This document shows positions 33,319 to 42,405 of a stretch of 50,386 nt of DNA, piece after piece. The notes under the pieces were generated by a model. It saw nothing but the letters and a program-made list of their open reading frames with translations. It had not been told where the DNA came from and ran no database searches. The position numbers and the translations under genes are program-made. Location of the stretch: contig NZ_JAAFZT010000031.1 in NCBI RefSeq assembly GCF_013336795.1, forward strand, positions 1 to 50,386, written 5' to 3'. Position 1 is the first letter of the stretch. Each line of letters starts with the position of its first letter. Source of the DNA: Alteripontixanthobacter muriae. Its GTDB lineage: Bacteria; Pseudomonadota; Alphaproteobacteria; Sphingomonadales; Sphingomonadaceae.

Positions 33319-34344
33319 TCAGTGCCGTTGCAGCGCCGTCTCGCACTGGTCCATCAGACTGCCGATGATGGTGGCGACCGGCTCTTCCACCTTGACCATG
33401 CCGACCGACTGGCCAGCCATCAGGCTGCCGTTCTCGACATCCCCGTCGATGACCGCGCGGCGCAAGGCACCTGCCCAGTAATGTTCGATCTGCAATTGCG
33501 CTTCGGCCATCTTGATCTCCTTGCGGTCGAGAACGCCGGCCACTTCGCGCTGCTTGCCGGTAAAGGCTTCGGTGCCCTTGTTCTTCAGGGCGCGGACGGG
33601 GATCACCGGCAGGCGGGCATCGACCTGCACGCTGGCGATGGCGTCGCGCGCATTGGCGCGGAAAAAGGCTTTCTTGAAATCGGGATGAGCGATGCTCTCG
33701 GTCGCGCAAGCGAAGCGGGTGCCAAGCTGTACGCCCACCGCGCCCATTTCCAGATATCCGGCAATCGCCTCGCCCCTGCCGATACCGCCGGCGACGAAGA
33801 CGAGATGATCTGCGCTTAATTCGGGCAGGAATTCCTGCGCCAGCACGCTGGTGGAGACGGGGCCGATGTGGCCACCCGCTTCCATACCCTCGATCACCAG
33901 GGCATCGCCGCCCGAACGCAGCAGTTTCTTCGCCAGCGCCAGAGTGGGGGCGAAGACGATGACCTTCGCCCCGAAAGCCTTGATCGCCTCGACACTGCCC
34001 TTGGGCGGAATGCCGCCAGCCAGCACCACATGCGTGACGTTGTGCTTGGCGCAGACCTCGATCAGGTCGGTAATGTCGGGATGCATCGTGATCAGGTTCA
34101 CGCCGAAAGGCTTGTCCGTCAGCGCAAGCGTTGCCGCGATTTCGCGGTCGAGCAGGTCGGGTGTCATGGCTCCGCAGGCGATGACGCCAAAACCGCCTGC
34201 ATTGCTGATGGCGGAGACGAGATTGCGTTCCGACACCCAGCTCATCGCCCCGCACATGATCGCATATTCGCTGCCTAGGAATTCGGCACCGCGCTGCATC
34301 AGCGCCTTGCTCATCGCGTGATCGAAGTTGGCCTGGTCGCTCAT
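33319..34344 (-). CDS. nitronate monooxygenase / FMN-dependent oxidoreductase
   Basis: 341 residues from the ATG at 34344; the ATG 21 nt upstream is an alternative. The TIM barrel shows the 2-nitropropane dioxygenase pattern: EYAIMCGAMSWVSERNLVSA, NAGGFGVIACG, IEGMEAGGHIGP (FMN phosphate loop with the active-site His region) and VFVAGGIGRGEAI, then GAVGVQLGTRF. The enzyme oxidises nitronates with FMN and O2 in the cytoplasm; some relatives are enoyl-ACP reductases (FabK) or of unknown function. It is convergent with the membrane protein at 33311. Confidence 0.85.
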   Translation of the reverse strand: MSDQANFDHAMSKALMQRGAEFLGSEYAIMCGAMSWVSERNLVSAISNAGGFGVIACGAMTPDLLDREIAATLALTDKPFGVNLITMHPDITDLIEVCAKHNVTHVVLAGGIPPKGSVEAIKAFGAKVIVFAPTLALAKKLLRSGGDALVIEGMEAGGHIGPVSTSVLAQEFLPELSADHLVFVAGGIGRGEAIAGYLEMGAVGVQLGTRFACATESIAHPDFKKAFFRANARDAIASVQVDARLPVIPVRALKNKGTEAFTGKQREVAGVLDRKEIKMAEAQLQIEHYWAGALRRAVIDGDVENGSLMAGQSVGMVKVEEPVATIIGSLMDQCETALQRH

Positions 34345-34510
34345 CTGTCTGGTTCCGTCCTGCATACCGCCCGGCGCGGAAACGGCGCGGGACTGTTCGC
34401 CCGGCGCTTAGGCAAAGCCGCCCCCGCCTGCAAGCGCGCCGGATTTTACGGAAACTCACCCGCCGCCATGCGTTGGAAAGGCAAATCACCCGTCAGAGGA
34501 TAATCACGAC

Positions 34511-34963
34511 ATGGCCAGAAACACTCCCATTCGCCCCGCTCCATTCGCCGCCTTTGCGGCCCTCGCTGCCGGCAGTCTGGCCTTGGCGGCCTGCGACAGC
34601 GGACAGGATCTCGGCGAGACGGAGGTTGATGCGGTTCAGCCCGCCGGTGCGCCCGATGCGGCCGCCGGCATCACTGCAGAAGCGCTGGAGACTAACCAGA
34701 TTATCTCGCGCGCCGGGGTTCTGGCGCAGCAATTGAGCCAATCCGTCCCGCTGAACGATGAAGGCGAATGGGTCGCCGAATTGCAGGATCTAATACAGAA
34801 CCGCGCCGGAGAACTGCCGGATGAGCTTGCGGCGCAACTGATGCCGGAACTCGAAGCTCTGGTCGCCGCGCATCAGGCGAATGACGAAACGGCAAGGAAG
34901 GTAGCTGCGCAGGCAATGGTCGTCACGTTGCGGCAGGCGGCCCCGATCGGCGGAGAAGTCTGA
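34511..34963 (+). CDS. lipoprotein of unknown function
   Basis: 150 residues. A lipoprotein signal with lipobox LALAAC at 23-28 is followed by an acidic linker and a helical Gln/Ala/Glu-rich mature part (LAQQLSQSVPLNDEGEWVAE, ELEALVAAHQANDETA). It probably sits in the outer membrane facing the periplasm. Family not recognised. It is convergent with lysC, 33 nt apart. Confidence 0.6.
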   Translation: MARNTPIRPAPFAAFAALAAGSLALAACDSGQDLGETEVDAVQPAGAPDAAAGITAEALETNQIISRAGVLAQQLSQSVPLNDEGEWVAELQDLIQNRAGELPDELAAQLMPELEALVAAHQANDETARKVAAQAMVVTLRQAAPIGGEV

Positions 34964-34996
34964 CCCCGGTCGTCATCTGGCTGCGCGGAAAACCGC

Positions 34997-36277
34997 TCAG
35001 GCAGTCTCGTCCGCAGCATCCAGACCATAGGCCGTGTGCAGCACGCGCACGGCAAGTTCCGTCTCGTCCTCGTCGATCATCACGCTGACCTTGATTTCGC
35101 TGGTGGTGATCGCCTGGATGTTGATGCCGCGGTCAGCCAGCGCCTGGAACATGGTGGCGGCGACGCCTGCATGACTTTTCATGCCGACGCCGACGACACT
35201 GATCTTGGCGATACGGCTGTCGGTGATGATGCGGTTGAACCCTATGCTGCCGCGCTTGTCTTCCAGCAAGGCCTGCGCCCGCGCCAGATCGGACTGCGGC
35301 ACGGTGAAGGTGACGTCGGTCTCGCCCTTGTCGCGGCCCACGTTCTGAATGATCATATCGACATTGATCGAGGCATTCGCGAGCGGTTCGAAGATATGGG
35401 CCACCGCGCCGGGCTTGTCGGGAACGCGGGTCAGGATGATCTTCGCCTCGTTCTTGTCATGCGCGATGCCGGTTACGTGCTGGCGTTCCATGTGGCCATC
35501 CTCCAAAATTCGGGTCATTTCCTCGTCCGACACGATCAGCGTGCCCGGCAGATCGTCGGCAGGGGTCGCATCGTCGTCGACGAAGGAGGACAAGACCTGC
35601 ACCCGCACCCCTTCCTTCATGGCGAGACCGACCGAGCGGGTCTGCAACACTTTCGCGCCGACGCTGGCTAGCTCCAGCATTTCTTCATAGGTCACCGCCT
35701 TCAGCTTGCGGGCCTTGGCGACGATGCGCGGATCGGTGGTGTAGACGCCGTCGACATCGGTGTAGATATCGCAGCGATCGGCCTTCAGGGCAGCGGCTAC
35801 GGCAACGGCAGAAGTGTCCGATCCGCCGCGTCCCAGCGTAGTGACGCGGCCTTCCTCCGACACGCCCTGAAACCCGGGAATCACGGCGATCTCGCCCTGT
35901 TCAATCGCGGCAATCATGGGCGCAGCGTCGATGCTCGCGACGCGCGCGCGCGCATGGGCCGATACGGTCTTCATCGGCATCTGCCAGCCCAGCCAGCTGC
36001 GCGCCTTGCAGCCCAGAGACTGCAGCGTCAGCGCCAACAGGCCAGAAGTGACCTGTTCGCCGCTGGCGACGACCACATCATATTCGGCAGGATCGTAAAG
36101 CGCGTTCGCCTCGCGGCAGAAATTGACCAGCCGGTCGGTTTCGCCCGCCATCGCGCTGACGACCACCGCCACCTGATTGCCGCCCGCGGCCTGGCGGCGG
36201 ACGATATTGGCCACGCGGCGAATCCGTTCCGTTCCGGCCATCGAGGTGCCGCCGAATTTCATCACGATGCGGGCCAA
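34997..36277 (-). CDS. lysC: aspartate kinase
   Basis: 426 residues from a TTG at 36277 with AAAGGTGA 4 nt upstream. The ATG 15 nt earlier lacks a ribosome site, and the family usually begins MARIVMKFGG. The kinase domain has KFGGTSM and GRGGSDTSAVAVAAAL; two ACT domains lie at the C-terminus (ILTRVPDKPGAVAHIF and KISVVGVGMKSHAGVA), typical of lysine/threonine-sensitive enzymes. It phosphorylates aspartate, the first step to Lys, Thr and Met. Hom at 46975 acts later in the same pathway. Confidence 0.95.
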   Translation of the reverse strand: MARIVMKFGGTSMAGTERIRRVANIVRRQAAGGNQVAVVVSAMAGETDRLVNFCREANALYDPAEYDVVVASGEQVTSGLLALTLQSLGCKARSWLGWQMPMKTVSAHARARVASIDAAPMIAAIEQGEIAVIPGFQGVSEEGRVTTLGRGGSDTSAVAVAAALKADRCDIYTDVDGVYTTDPRIVAKARKLKAVTYEEMLELASVGAKVLQTRSVGLAMKEGVRVQVLSSFVDDDATPADDLPGTLIVSDEEMTRILEDGHMERQHVTGIAHDKNEAKIILTRVPDKPGAVAHIFEPLANASINVDMIIQNVGRDKGETDVTFTVPQSDLARAQALLEDKRGSIGFNRIITDSRIAKISVVGVGMKSHAGVAATMFQALADRGINIQAITTSEIKVSVMIDEDETELAVRVLHTAYGLDAADETA

Positions 36278-36402
36278 TCTATCACCTTTCATCGGGCTGC
36301 TGCGCTGCCGGGTTTTCGGGCCGGGGTTTGCGCCGTGGTTCCGGGCCGAAGTTTCGCCCCATGGCGCTGGCGCGGGCTTTGCGGCGCTGTTAGGATGCGG
36401 GC

Positions 36403-37188
36403 ATGGACGATGCAACCGTATCAAATGTAAGCCACGGCACAACGCAGCTTGGATCCGGCGTGACGATCAGGCCGGAAGAAGCCGCGCATTTCGGCAGCCT
36501 CGCTGCGGATTGGTGGGATCCCAAGGGGTCGTCCGCCATGCTCCACCGCCTGAATCCGGTGCGCCTGCGCTTTCTGCGCGATGCCGTGGACATGCATTGG
36601 GGCGGCGATGTCGAAACGACGCGGCCGCTGGATGGCAAGCGGGCGCTGGATGTCGGATGCGGTGCGGGCCTTTTATGCGAACCGCTGCGGCGGATGGGGG
36701 CGGACGTGACCGGCGTGGATGCGTCGGCGCAGAACATCGCCGCCGCCATGGCTCATGCCGAGGGTAGCGGCCTCGACATCGACTACCGGGCGGGCGAACT
36801 GGGCAGCTTGGGTCTCGGCACCTTCGACCTGGTCACCAGCCTCGAGGTGATCGAACATGTCGCGGACAAGCAGCGTTTCATGGCGCAGCTGGTCGGCCAC
36901 CTCGCCCCGGACGGGCTGATGGTACTGTCCACGCCCAATCGCACGGCGCGTTCGCGCATGCTGATGGTGGAAGGAGCGGAATTGCTGGGGCTGATCCCGC
37001 GCGGCACCCATGACTGGTCCGATTTCCTGACACCTGAAGAACTGACCGATCTGTGCCAGATTGTCGGGCTGACCGTCACTTCGACACAGGGCATCGGCTT
37101 TTCGCCGACGAAGGGCCTGCACCTGTCCGACGATCTTGCGCTGAATTACATCCTGACCGCCCGTCGGCGCAGCGCTCCCACGCTGTAG
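36403..37188 (+). CDS. ubiG: ubiquinone biosynthesis O-methyltransferase UbiG
   Basis: 261 residues. The SAM-binding motif ALDVGCGAGLLCEPLRRMG lies near residues 80-98; the family start EAAHFGSLAADWWDPKGSSA and MLHRLNPVRL is intact, as is TSLEVIEHVADKQRF. UbiG carries out both O-methylations in ubiquinone synthesis at the inner membrane. It is divergent from lysC, an arrangement frequent in alphaproteobacteria. The extra residues 65-75 (GGDVETTRPLD) are a short insertion relative to E. coli. Confidence 0.92.
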   Translation: MDDATVSNVSHGTTQLGSGVTIRPEEAAHFGSLAADWWDPKGSSAMLHRLNPVRLRFLRDAVDMHWGGDVETTRPLDGKRALDVGCGAGLLCEPLRRMGADVTGVDASAQNIAAAMAHAEGSGLDIDYRAGELGSLGLGTFDLVTSLEVIEHVADKQRFMAQLVGHLAPDGLMVLSTPNRTARSRMLMVEGAELLGLIPRGTHDWSDFLTPEELTDLCQIVGLTVTSTQGIGFSPTKGLHLSDDLALNYILTARRRSAPTL

Positions 37189-37207
37189 CCTTCCTGACCA
37201 TTGGGGA

Positions 37208-37696
37208 TCAGTGGTTCGCCTGCATTTCTTCAGGCACGTCATCACATGGATGAAAATACAGCGGAGTGCAGCGATCCACCAGCACGCCGCCGGTGATGGC
37301 AAGATCGTCCTTATAGGCGTCGGCGATGTAGTCGAGGGTGGAGAGATGCCGATCCTCGAAATACATCTCATGCACGTCCTCCCGACCTGCTCCATAGACG
37401 ATGCGAGTGACGCCAGCCCAGATCGCGGCCATGGTGCACATGCCGCAGGGCTGTAAAGTGGAATAGAGCGTGGGGCCCCTGATCTGCATGTTTCCCGCAG
37501 CCCGCAACGCAACAATCTCTGCATGCGCGGTCGCATCGCAGGTTTCTGCGGTGCGGTTGACGCCACTGGCGACCAGCGCGCCGCCGCGAACGACCACGGC
37601 TGCTTTCGGCGTATTGGCAGGATCGGTTCCCTTTTCCGCAATGGCGAGCGCGATGGCCTGCGCCATCCATTCCGCATCGGCATCAGCCAAGGTCAT
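37208..37696 (-). CDS. nucleoside/guanine deaminase family protein
   Basis: 162 residues of the cytidine-deaminase fold with zinc ligands His58-Ala-Glu60 (the Glu shuttles the proton) and Pro83-Cys84-Gly-Met-Cys87. It is of the guanine deaminase/TadA-like class, whose members remove an amino group from free bases, nucleosides or tRNA adenosine. The C-terminal half (YGAGREDVHEMYFEDRHLST) differs from TadA and suits a free-base deaminase. It overlaps the preceding reductase gene by 14 nt, so translation may be coupled. Confidence 0.8.
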   Translation of the reverse strand: MTLADADAEWMAQAIALAIAEKGTDPANTPKAAVVVRGGALVASGVNRTAETCDATAHAEIVALRAAGNMQIRGPTLYSTLQPCGMCTMAAIWAGVTRIVYGAGREDVHEMYFEDRHLSTLDYIADAYKDDLAITGGVLVDRCTPLYFHPCDDVPEEMQANH

Positions 37697-38036
37697 TTTC
37701 CCAGATCGAGGGTGTGAAACCGACCAAAACGCGCTGCGCCTTCACCGCAACCGGACGCTTTATCAGGGTGGGATGCGCCTGCATCAACTGCAGAGCCTTG
37801 GCCCGGTTCATGTCCTTCTTGTCCGCTTCGTCCAGATTGCGGAAAGTCGTGCTGCGGCGGTTCAGCAGCACTTCCCACCCGACCGTGTCCGCCCACTCCT
37901 CAAGATCGCTCGCGGGTACGCCGTCGCTGCGAAGGTCATGAAAGCTATGGTCGACATCTTTGGCTTCGAGCCAATTGCGCGCCTTGCGAACCGTATCGCA
38001 ATTGGGAATTCCGTATACGGACACTCTGCTCATCAT
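37683..38036 (-). CDS. ArsC/YffB family thioredoxin-fold protein
   Basis: 117 residues; the second Met is also a possible start. The thioredoxin-like fold begins VSVYGIPNCDTVRKARNWL with the single active Cys13, and NRRSTTFRNLDEADKK then TLIKRPVAV follow. This is the Spx/YffB group, which resembles arsenate reductase but lacks proven arsenate activity. It likely uses glutathione as thiol partner. Neighbour deaminase overlaps its 3' end; the functional link is unknown. Confidence 0.8.
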   Translation of the reverse strand: MMSRVSVYGIPNCDTVRKARNWLEAKDVDHSFHDLRSDGVPASDLEEWADTVGWEVLLNRRSTTFRNLDEADKKDMNRAKALQLMQAHPTLIKRPVAVKAQRVLVGFTPSIWENDLG

Positions 38037-38240
38037 TTTGCCTGCTCTTTCCTTGCTCGATAATTCTGTGCAATCCGGTATGCCTTGAACTGAGGCACTC
38101 CGGTGATGGCTTCAGCCGGAAACCTGTGGGGCACTTAACGGATCGGAAGGTCACAACGATCCTGGCATGTTGGCGTTAGGGCACGTGACCCAAGAACAAA
38201 AATAATCGCGATAGTGTTCAACTTTCAGGGAGGGACTACG

Positions 38241-38771
38241 ATGGCGACCAGGGCTGCTTCGAGTGCAGAGCTTCAAACCCGCAAGATGTGGGGATACAAG
38301 CCGGGACCGATGGATTACGTCTTGTCTATCGGGTGCTTCCTGATGCTGGGCGCCATGATCCTTGCGGTATGGCGGGGCCGTGAGCAGGTGGCTTCCGTTC
38401 CATTTACCTACCCCATTCATTTCATCACGCTAGGAGTGGTTCTCACCTTGACTCCGATCCTGCTTCTGCGAGCGAAAGGCGACCGGCTGCACAGGGTGCT
38501 GGGATATGTGTGGATCGGATCGATGGTAACGACAGCCATTGACTCTTTTTTCATTCGCGACATCAACGATGGTGGGTTCAGCCCGATCCACCTCCTCTCC
38601 ATACTGACGCTTTTCGTCAGTTGGCGGATCGTGGCATCGGCGCGGAAAGGTGATCATGCGGCGCATCGCAAGCATGTTCATGGCATCGTGATCGGAGCCT
38701 TGCTGATCGCAGGATCGTTCACGTTCATGTTTGGTCGGCTATTCGATATCTGGCTGGATCTTGGCGCCTAA
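38241..38771 (+). CDS. integral membrane protein, DUF2306-like
   Basis: 176 residues from the ATG at 38241, preceded by GGGAGGGA. Membrane helices lie at about 25-45 (YVLSIGCFLMLGAMILAV), 55-75, 85-105 and 140-165. His residues within or near them (YPIHFITLG, HRVLGYVWIG, HAAHRKHVHGIVIG) might bind metal or haem. This matches small four-helix DUF2306-type proteins of proteobacteria, whose role is unknown. Confidence 0.65.
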   Translation: MATRAASSAELQTRKMWGYKPGPMDYVLSIGCFLMLGAMILAVWRGREQVASVPFTYPIHFITLGVVLTLTPILLLRAKGDRLHRVLGYVWIGSMVTTAIDSFFIRDINDGGFSPIHLLSILTLFVSWRIVASARKGDHAAHRKHVHGIVIGALLIAGSFTFMFGRLFDIWLDLGA

Positions 38772-38960
38772 GGCGGCGGCGGCTTGAACGAAGATATGAC
38801 CAGCGGGTTTCCGCACGTCATTGGGGATGTGGTGACTAGTTGGGCCGCTGCTGGAGAAATGCGCTATTCCGCCGCATGGCTTGAGTGTGTGGCGCTCGCA
38901 GGGTATCGAGCGGCCGGCGGCGTGATGCGGCACGTGTCACAATCATGCCCCTAATCGAAA

Positions 38961-39665
38961 GTGAAGGCGATGGCTCCAGTTCCAAAGGCACCGGATGCCC
39001 CGATCCAGCGCATTCAGGAAAACCTTGTCGCCCGGACCGAGCGACGCATTCTGAACCGGCTCTGTGCGATACTGCCCCGCTGGATCACTCCCGACATTCT
39101 GACCGCCATCGGCATGTTCGGTGCTTTCATGGTCTTCGCCGGTTACCTCTCCAGCAATGTCGACGAGGATTGGCTGTGGCTGTCGATCGGCGGATATGTC
39201 GTGCACTGGTTCGGAGATTCGCTTGATGGCAGCCTCGCGCGGTTCCGCAAGATCGAACGGCCGCGTTATGGCTATTTCCTCGATCATAGCTGCGACGGCT
39301 TTGCGACCATGCTGGTGGTGGTCGGCATCGGGCTAAGTTCCTATGTCGAACTGACCGTCGCGCTGGTCGCGCTTGTCGGCTATCTACTCATGTCGATCCA
39401 TGCGTTTCTCTCGGTGAAGGTGGTCGGGGAACTGCGGTTGTCCTACCTCAATGCCGGGCCGACCGAACTGCGTCTGGTGCTGATCGGACTGACGCTGGCG
39501 ATGCTGATTGCCGGACCGGAAAATCCGGTCGTCTGGCACCTCAACGGCTTCGACCTTTTCGTGGGCGGCGTCGGGCTGCTGCTGATCGGCCTATTCGTCC
39601 TGCAAACCGCCACGACCGCGCGCCGCCTGGCGAAAGAAGAACCGGCGAGGCGTCACCCAGACTGA
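38961..39665 (+). CDS. CDP-alcohol phosphatidyltransferase family protein
   Basis: 234 residues from a GTG; ATG at 38970 is an alternative. The signature DGxxARx8GxxxDxxxD is complete: Asp-Gly in GDSLDGSLARF, then GYFLDHSCDG. Six or so membrane helices surround it. Such enzymes replace CMP on CDP-diacylglycerol with an alcohol to make phospholipid head groups (phosphatidylglycerol-phosphate, -inositol, -serine or others). The soluble N-terminal stretch and QENLVARTERRILNRL match members of unknown alcohol specificity. Confidence 0.8.
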   Translation: MKAMAPVPKAPDAPIQRIQENLVARTERRILNRLCAILPRWITPDILTAIGMFGAFMVFAGYLSSNVDEDWLWLSIGGYVVHWFGDSLDGSLARFRKIERPRYGYFLDHSCDGFATMLVVVGIGLSSYVELTVALVALVGYLLMSIHAFLSVKVVGELRLSYLNAGPTELRLVLIGLTLAMLIAGPENPVVWHLNGFDLFVGGVGLLLIGLFVLQTATTARRLAKEEPARRHPD

Positions 39666-40104
39666 GTGCCATCGTCATTTGGGCGCGCTTTTCTGCAACG
39701 GCATCGGCGCGTCAAATCCTGTTGAAAGCACCCTTGCACAAATGTATGTCGTCGGGGCGACCCGGGCCCCTCTGGCGGAAGCGCGATGCGCGTCCGCGAT
39801 GTCGGATCGCTCCCTGCAAGGGGGGCTGATCGATGGATGCCTGCACATCAGGCACCGGACATATTGCTCCCTTCGGAAGAAATCGAAGGAGAAAATATGC
39901 AGAACCCCATTGCACCGGCCCGCAGGGCGGACGCCGTTGGCACTTTATCCGGTCCGGGTGTTCACCTGAATGCGCGGCGGCCTGATCCCCACGGCAGCCT
40001 TTGTCATTGCGAAAGCAGGGCGCAAATGGTTGCTCTACCTGAACGTCATCGAATTGTTTCAGATGCTGCTGAGCCCCTTCGGCCAGCGGCAGGAAGGATT
40101 GAAA
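39666..40104. other. 439-nt gap with one doubtful short ORF
   Basis: The only feature of note is an ATG at 39898 with a good GAAGGAG upstream, opening a 71-codon frame to 40112 that overlaps the zinc-ribbon gene. The translated product (Arg/Ala/Pro-rich, CHCES in the middle) shows no domain. No RNA gene or repeat was recognised. Confidence 0.3.
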
Positions 40105-40440
40105 ATGCGTAGTCACGAAGCCGTCTCATCCATGCTCTGCCCCGTTTGCCGGACCGGCCTGTCGATGTCGGATCGCAGCGGGGTGGAGATCGATTACTGC
40201 CCCTCATGCCGCGGCGTCTGGCTTGATCGCGGCGAACTCGACAAGATCATTGAACGGACCGCTGCACCAGTGGACCGCAGTGGCGATACGCGACCTGCCG
40301 ACGATCGCGGCCGCAGCTCGGGAGGGTTGATGGATATGGCTGCCTCGATGCTACAAGGCGACGATCGGCGGCACGACCGGTATTACGACAAACACCGGCC
40401 GAAGAAGAAAAAATCGCTTCTGTCGGAATTCTTCGACTGA
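40105..40440 (+). CDS. small zinc-ribbon protein (TFIIB-type zinc finger)
   Basis: 111 residues from the ATG at 40105 (AGGAAGG upstream). The zinc ribbon LCPVCRTGLSMSDRSGVEID followed by YCPSCRGVWLDRGELDKI has four Cys at 12, 15, 32 and 35. The rest is Asp/Arg-rich, with the lysine cluster KKKKS before the C-terminus. Family members are widespread and uncharacterised; nucleic acid or protein binding is guessed. Confidence 0.75.
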   Translation: MRSHEAVSSMLCPVCRTGLSMSDRSGVEIDYCPSCRGVWLDRGELDKIIERTAAPVDRSGDTRPADDRGRSSGGLMDMAASMLQGDDRRHDRYYDKHRPKKKKSLLSEFFD

Positions 40441-40557
40441 TGTCGACGCGGCAGGCAATCGGCCAAGATGGCCTGCCGTTCTCGCTGCATGTAGAGGCGA
40501 GCCGTTGACGCGCTGCCTGTTTGCGACAGTCGGCCAAGAAGCAATCAAGGATTTCGC

Positions 40558-41505
40558 ATGACAATCATACTCATAATCGTCGGTCTGGTCCTGCTTGCCG
40601 TTGGCGGCGACGTTCTGGTGCGCGGCGCTGTTGCCGTCTCGGAACGGATGGGCGTGTCGCCTTTGCTGGCCGGTCTCACCATCGTGGGCTTCGGCACGTC
40701 GATGCCAGAACTTGTGACCAGCCTGTTCGCTGCCTTCGACGGCGCACCCGGTATTGCGGTCGGCAATGTGGTCGGTTCGAACATCGCCAATATCCTGCTG
40801 ATCCTCGGCATCTCGGCCCTGATCCTGCCGCTCGCCATCGACCCTGCCGCTTTTCGCCGCGACGGATTGGCTCTGGCCGTGGCGACTCTGGCCTGCCTGG
40901 GCGCGGTGACATTGGGCGTGCTCAGCCGCCCGGTTGGCCTCGTCCTGCTGGCGCTGCTGGTCGTCTATATCGTCTGGGCCTATCGCAGTGAAAAGCTGCA
41001 GCCCGATGCAGAAGCAGCGATGCATGAACATGTCGTCGCGGACGTGAAACCCGAAGGGATGAGCCTGATTGCGGCTCTCGGACTCGCCGCCGTGGGGATC
41101 ATCGGCACGATCATCGGGGCACGTCTGCTGGTCGATGGCGCGATCGAGATCGCCCGCGATTTCGGCGTTACCGAAACCGTGATTGGCCTCACCGTCGTGG
41201 CGATTGGCACGTCTCTGCCCGAACTGGTTGCCTGTGTGATCGCCGCCCTGAGGCGTCATGCGGATGTTGCGCTGGGCAATGTGATCGGGTCGAACATCTA
41301 CAATGTGCTCGGCATTCTCGGCATGACCGCCGTCGTGCATCCGATCGAAGTACCTGCCGAAATTGCCGCTTTCGACATCTGGGTGTTGCTCGGCGTGACA
41401 GCGCTGCTGGGGCTGTTCCTGAGGACGGGCTGGACGCTCAAGCGCTGGGAAGGCGGCGTGTTCCTGGCGATCTATGTGACATACATCGCCTATCTGACGC
41501 TCTGA
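40558..41505 (+). CDS. calcium/sodium antiporter (CaCA family)
   Basis: 315 residues with two inverted alpha-repeats. The first has GFGTSMPELVTS (Glu51) and GNVVGSNIANI; the second has AIGTSLPELVAC (Glu222) and GNVIGSNIYNVLGILG. The two Glu residues coordinate Ca2+ and Na+. About ten membrane helices are expected. The protein probably exports Ca2+ in exchange for Na+ or H+ at the inner membrane, like YrbG. A strong hairpin follows the gene. Confidence 0.9.
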   Translation: MTIILIIVGLVLLAVGGDVLVRGAVAVSERMGVSPLLAGLTIVGFGTSMPELVTSLFAAFDGAPGIAVGNVVGSNIANILLILGISALILPLAIDPAAFRRDGLALAVATLACLGAVTLGVLSRPVGLVLLALLVVYIVWAYRSEKLQPDAEAAMHEHVVADVKPEGMSLIAALGLAAVGIIGTIIGARLLVDGAIEIARDFGVTETVIGLTVVAIGTSLPELVACVIAALRRHADVALGNVIGSNIYNVLGILGMTAVVHPIEVPAEIAAFDIWVLLGVTALLGLFLRTGWTLKRWEGGVFLAIYVTYIAYLTL

Positions 41506-41512
41506 CCAAATT

Positions 41513-41543
41513 GATGCGGGCCCGCGCTGTTGCGGCCCGCATC
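41513..41543 (+). terminator. hairpin after the antiporter gene
   Basis: A perfect 10-bp stem GATGCGGGCC / GGCCCGCATC with an 11-nt loop starts 8 nt after the stop. No T-run follows, so termination by this hairpin alone is uncertain. Confidence 0.45.
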
Positions 41544-41620
41544 ATGGGACAGGCGCAGGGGCGATGCACCAGGCGATTGGCACGGTTCGGCCTGGCACCT
41601 TTTCGCCCCCGCTAAGGCAA

Positions 41621-41657
41621 AGAAAAAGGCGCAGGAAGCAACCGCTCCCTGCGCCTT
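41621..41657 (-). terminator. Rho-independent terminator of rpmI-rplT
   Basis: On the minus strand GGCGCAGG-12 nt-CCTGCGCC is followed by TTTTTC, about 20 nt after the rplT stop. The stem is 41628-41635 with 41648-41655. Confidence 0.85.
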
Positions 41658-41677
41658 TAATCTAATCGGCCGATCGC

Positions 41678-42037
41678 TTATGCGGGCAGCGCGGCTTTCG
41701 CCTGCTTGATGATGCCAGCGAAGGCCGGGCCTTCGTTCATGGCGAGGTCGGCCATGACCTTGCGGTCAAGCTCGATTCCGGCAAGCTTCACGCCATGCAT
41801 AAACTGCGAATAGCTGAGGCCTTCGGCGCGAACCGCGGCGTTGATGCGCTGGATCCACAGGGCGCGGAAAGTGCGCTTCTTTACCTTGCGGTCGCGATAG
41901 GCGTATTGGCCGGCCTTTTCGACAGCCTGGCGCGCTACGCGGATGGTGTTCTTGCGGCGGCCGCGATAGCCCTTCGCCTTGTCGAGAAGACGCTTGTGCT
42001 TGAGGCGCGTGGTCGTGCCGCGTTTGATACGTGTCAT
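41678..42037 (-). CDS. rplT: 50S ribosomal protein L20
   Basis: 119 residues with the full L20 sequence: [20 protein letters not shown], then [40 protein letters not shown] and [21 protein letters not shown]20 binds 23S rRNA early in 50S assembly. It follows rpmI with a 34-nt gap and is closed by a strong terminator. No infC is present upstream, unlike in E. coli. Confidence 0.97.
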   Translation of the reverse strand: MTRIKRGTTTRLKHKRLLDKAKGYRGRRKNTIRVARQAVEKAGQYAYRDRKVKKRTFRALWIQRINAAVRAEGLSYSQFMHGVKLAGIELDRKVMADLAMNEGPAFAGIIKQAKAALPA

Positions 42038-42071
42038 GTGCTAGATACTCCGTCAGGTCAGCGAGGCTGGC

Positions 42072-42275
42072 TCAATCGAGGCCGTAAGGCGCCCATTTCT
42101 TCACGGCGGCCCAGTCGGCCTTCGCGAGGACATCGGTGCCGCGGTTCTGGCGGATGTATTTGGCATTGTGGTGCGTCAGGCGGTGGCGCTTACCGGCAAC
42201 ACCGTGCTTCACCTTGCCGGTGGCGGTGAGCTTGAAGCGTTTCTTGACGCCGCTCTTGGTCTTCAGCTTGGGCAT
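42072..42275 (-). CDS. rpmI: 50S ribosomal protein L35
   Basis: 67 residues from the ATG at 42275, chosen for GAAGGAG upstream and for the universal start [20 protein letters not shown]. The rest ([20 protein letters not shown]) is typical. First gene of the two-gene ribosomal unit with rplT; its promoter should lie in 42276-42405. Confidence 0.96.
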   Translation of the reverse strand: MPKLKTKSGVKKRFKLTATGKVKHGVAGKRHRLTHHNAKYIRQNRGTDVLAKADWAAVKKWAPYGLD

Positions 42276-42405
42276 TTGGGTCTCCTTCGCAAGAGACACG
42301 TCCGACCGGCCATGGCAGCCCTTACAGCCAGGCAGGCGAGGAATTACGTGTCTGTGAAGCGTGCGCCCTTACCGGCACATCCTGCCGATGGCAAGTCCGG
42401 ACCGC

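Noticed and set aside
33308-34489. 393-codon minus-strand frame
   Set aside because: It is an Arg/Gly-rich alternative frame of the nitronate monooxygenase gene.
40351-41340. Long His/Asp/Gln-rich minus-strand frame
   Set aside because: It lies antisense to the Ca/Na antiporter and zinc-ribbon genes and has the composition typical of an antisense shadow.
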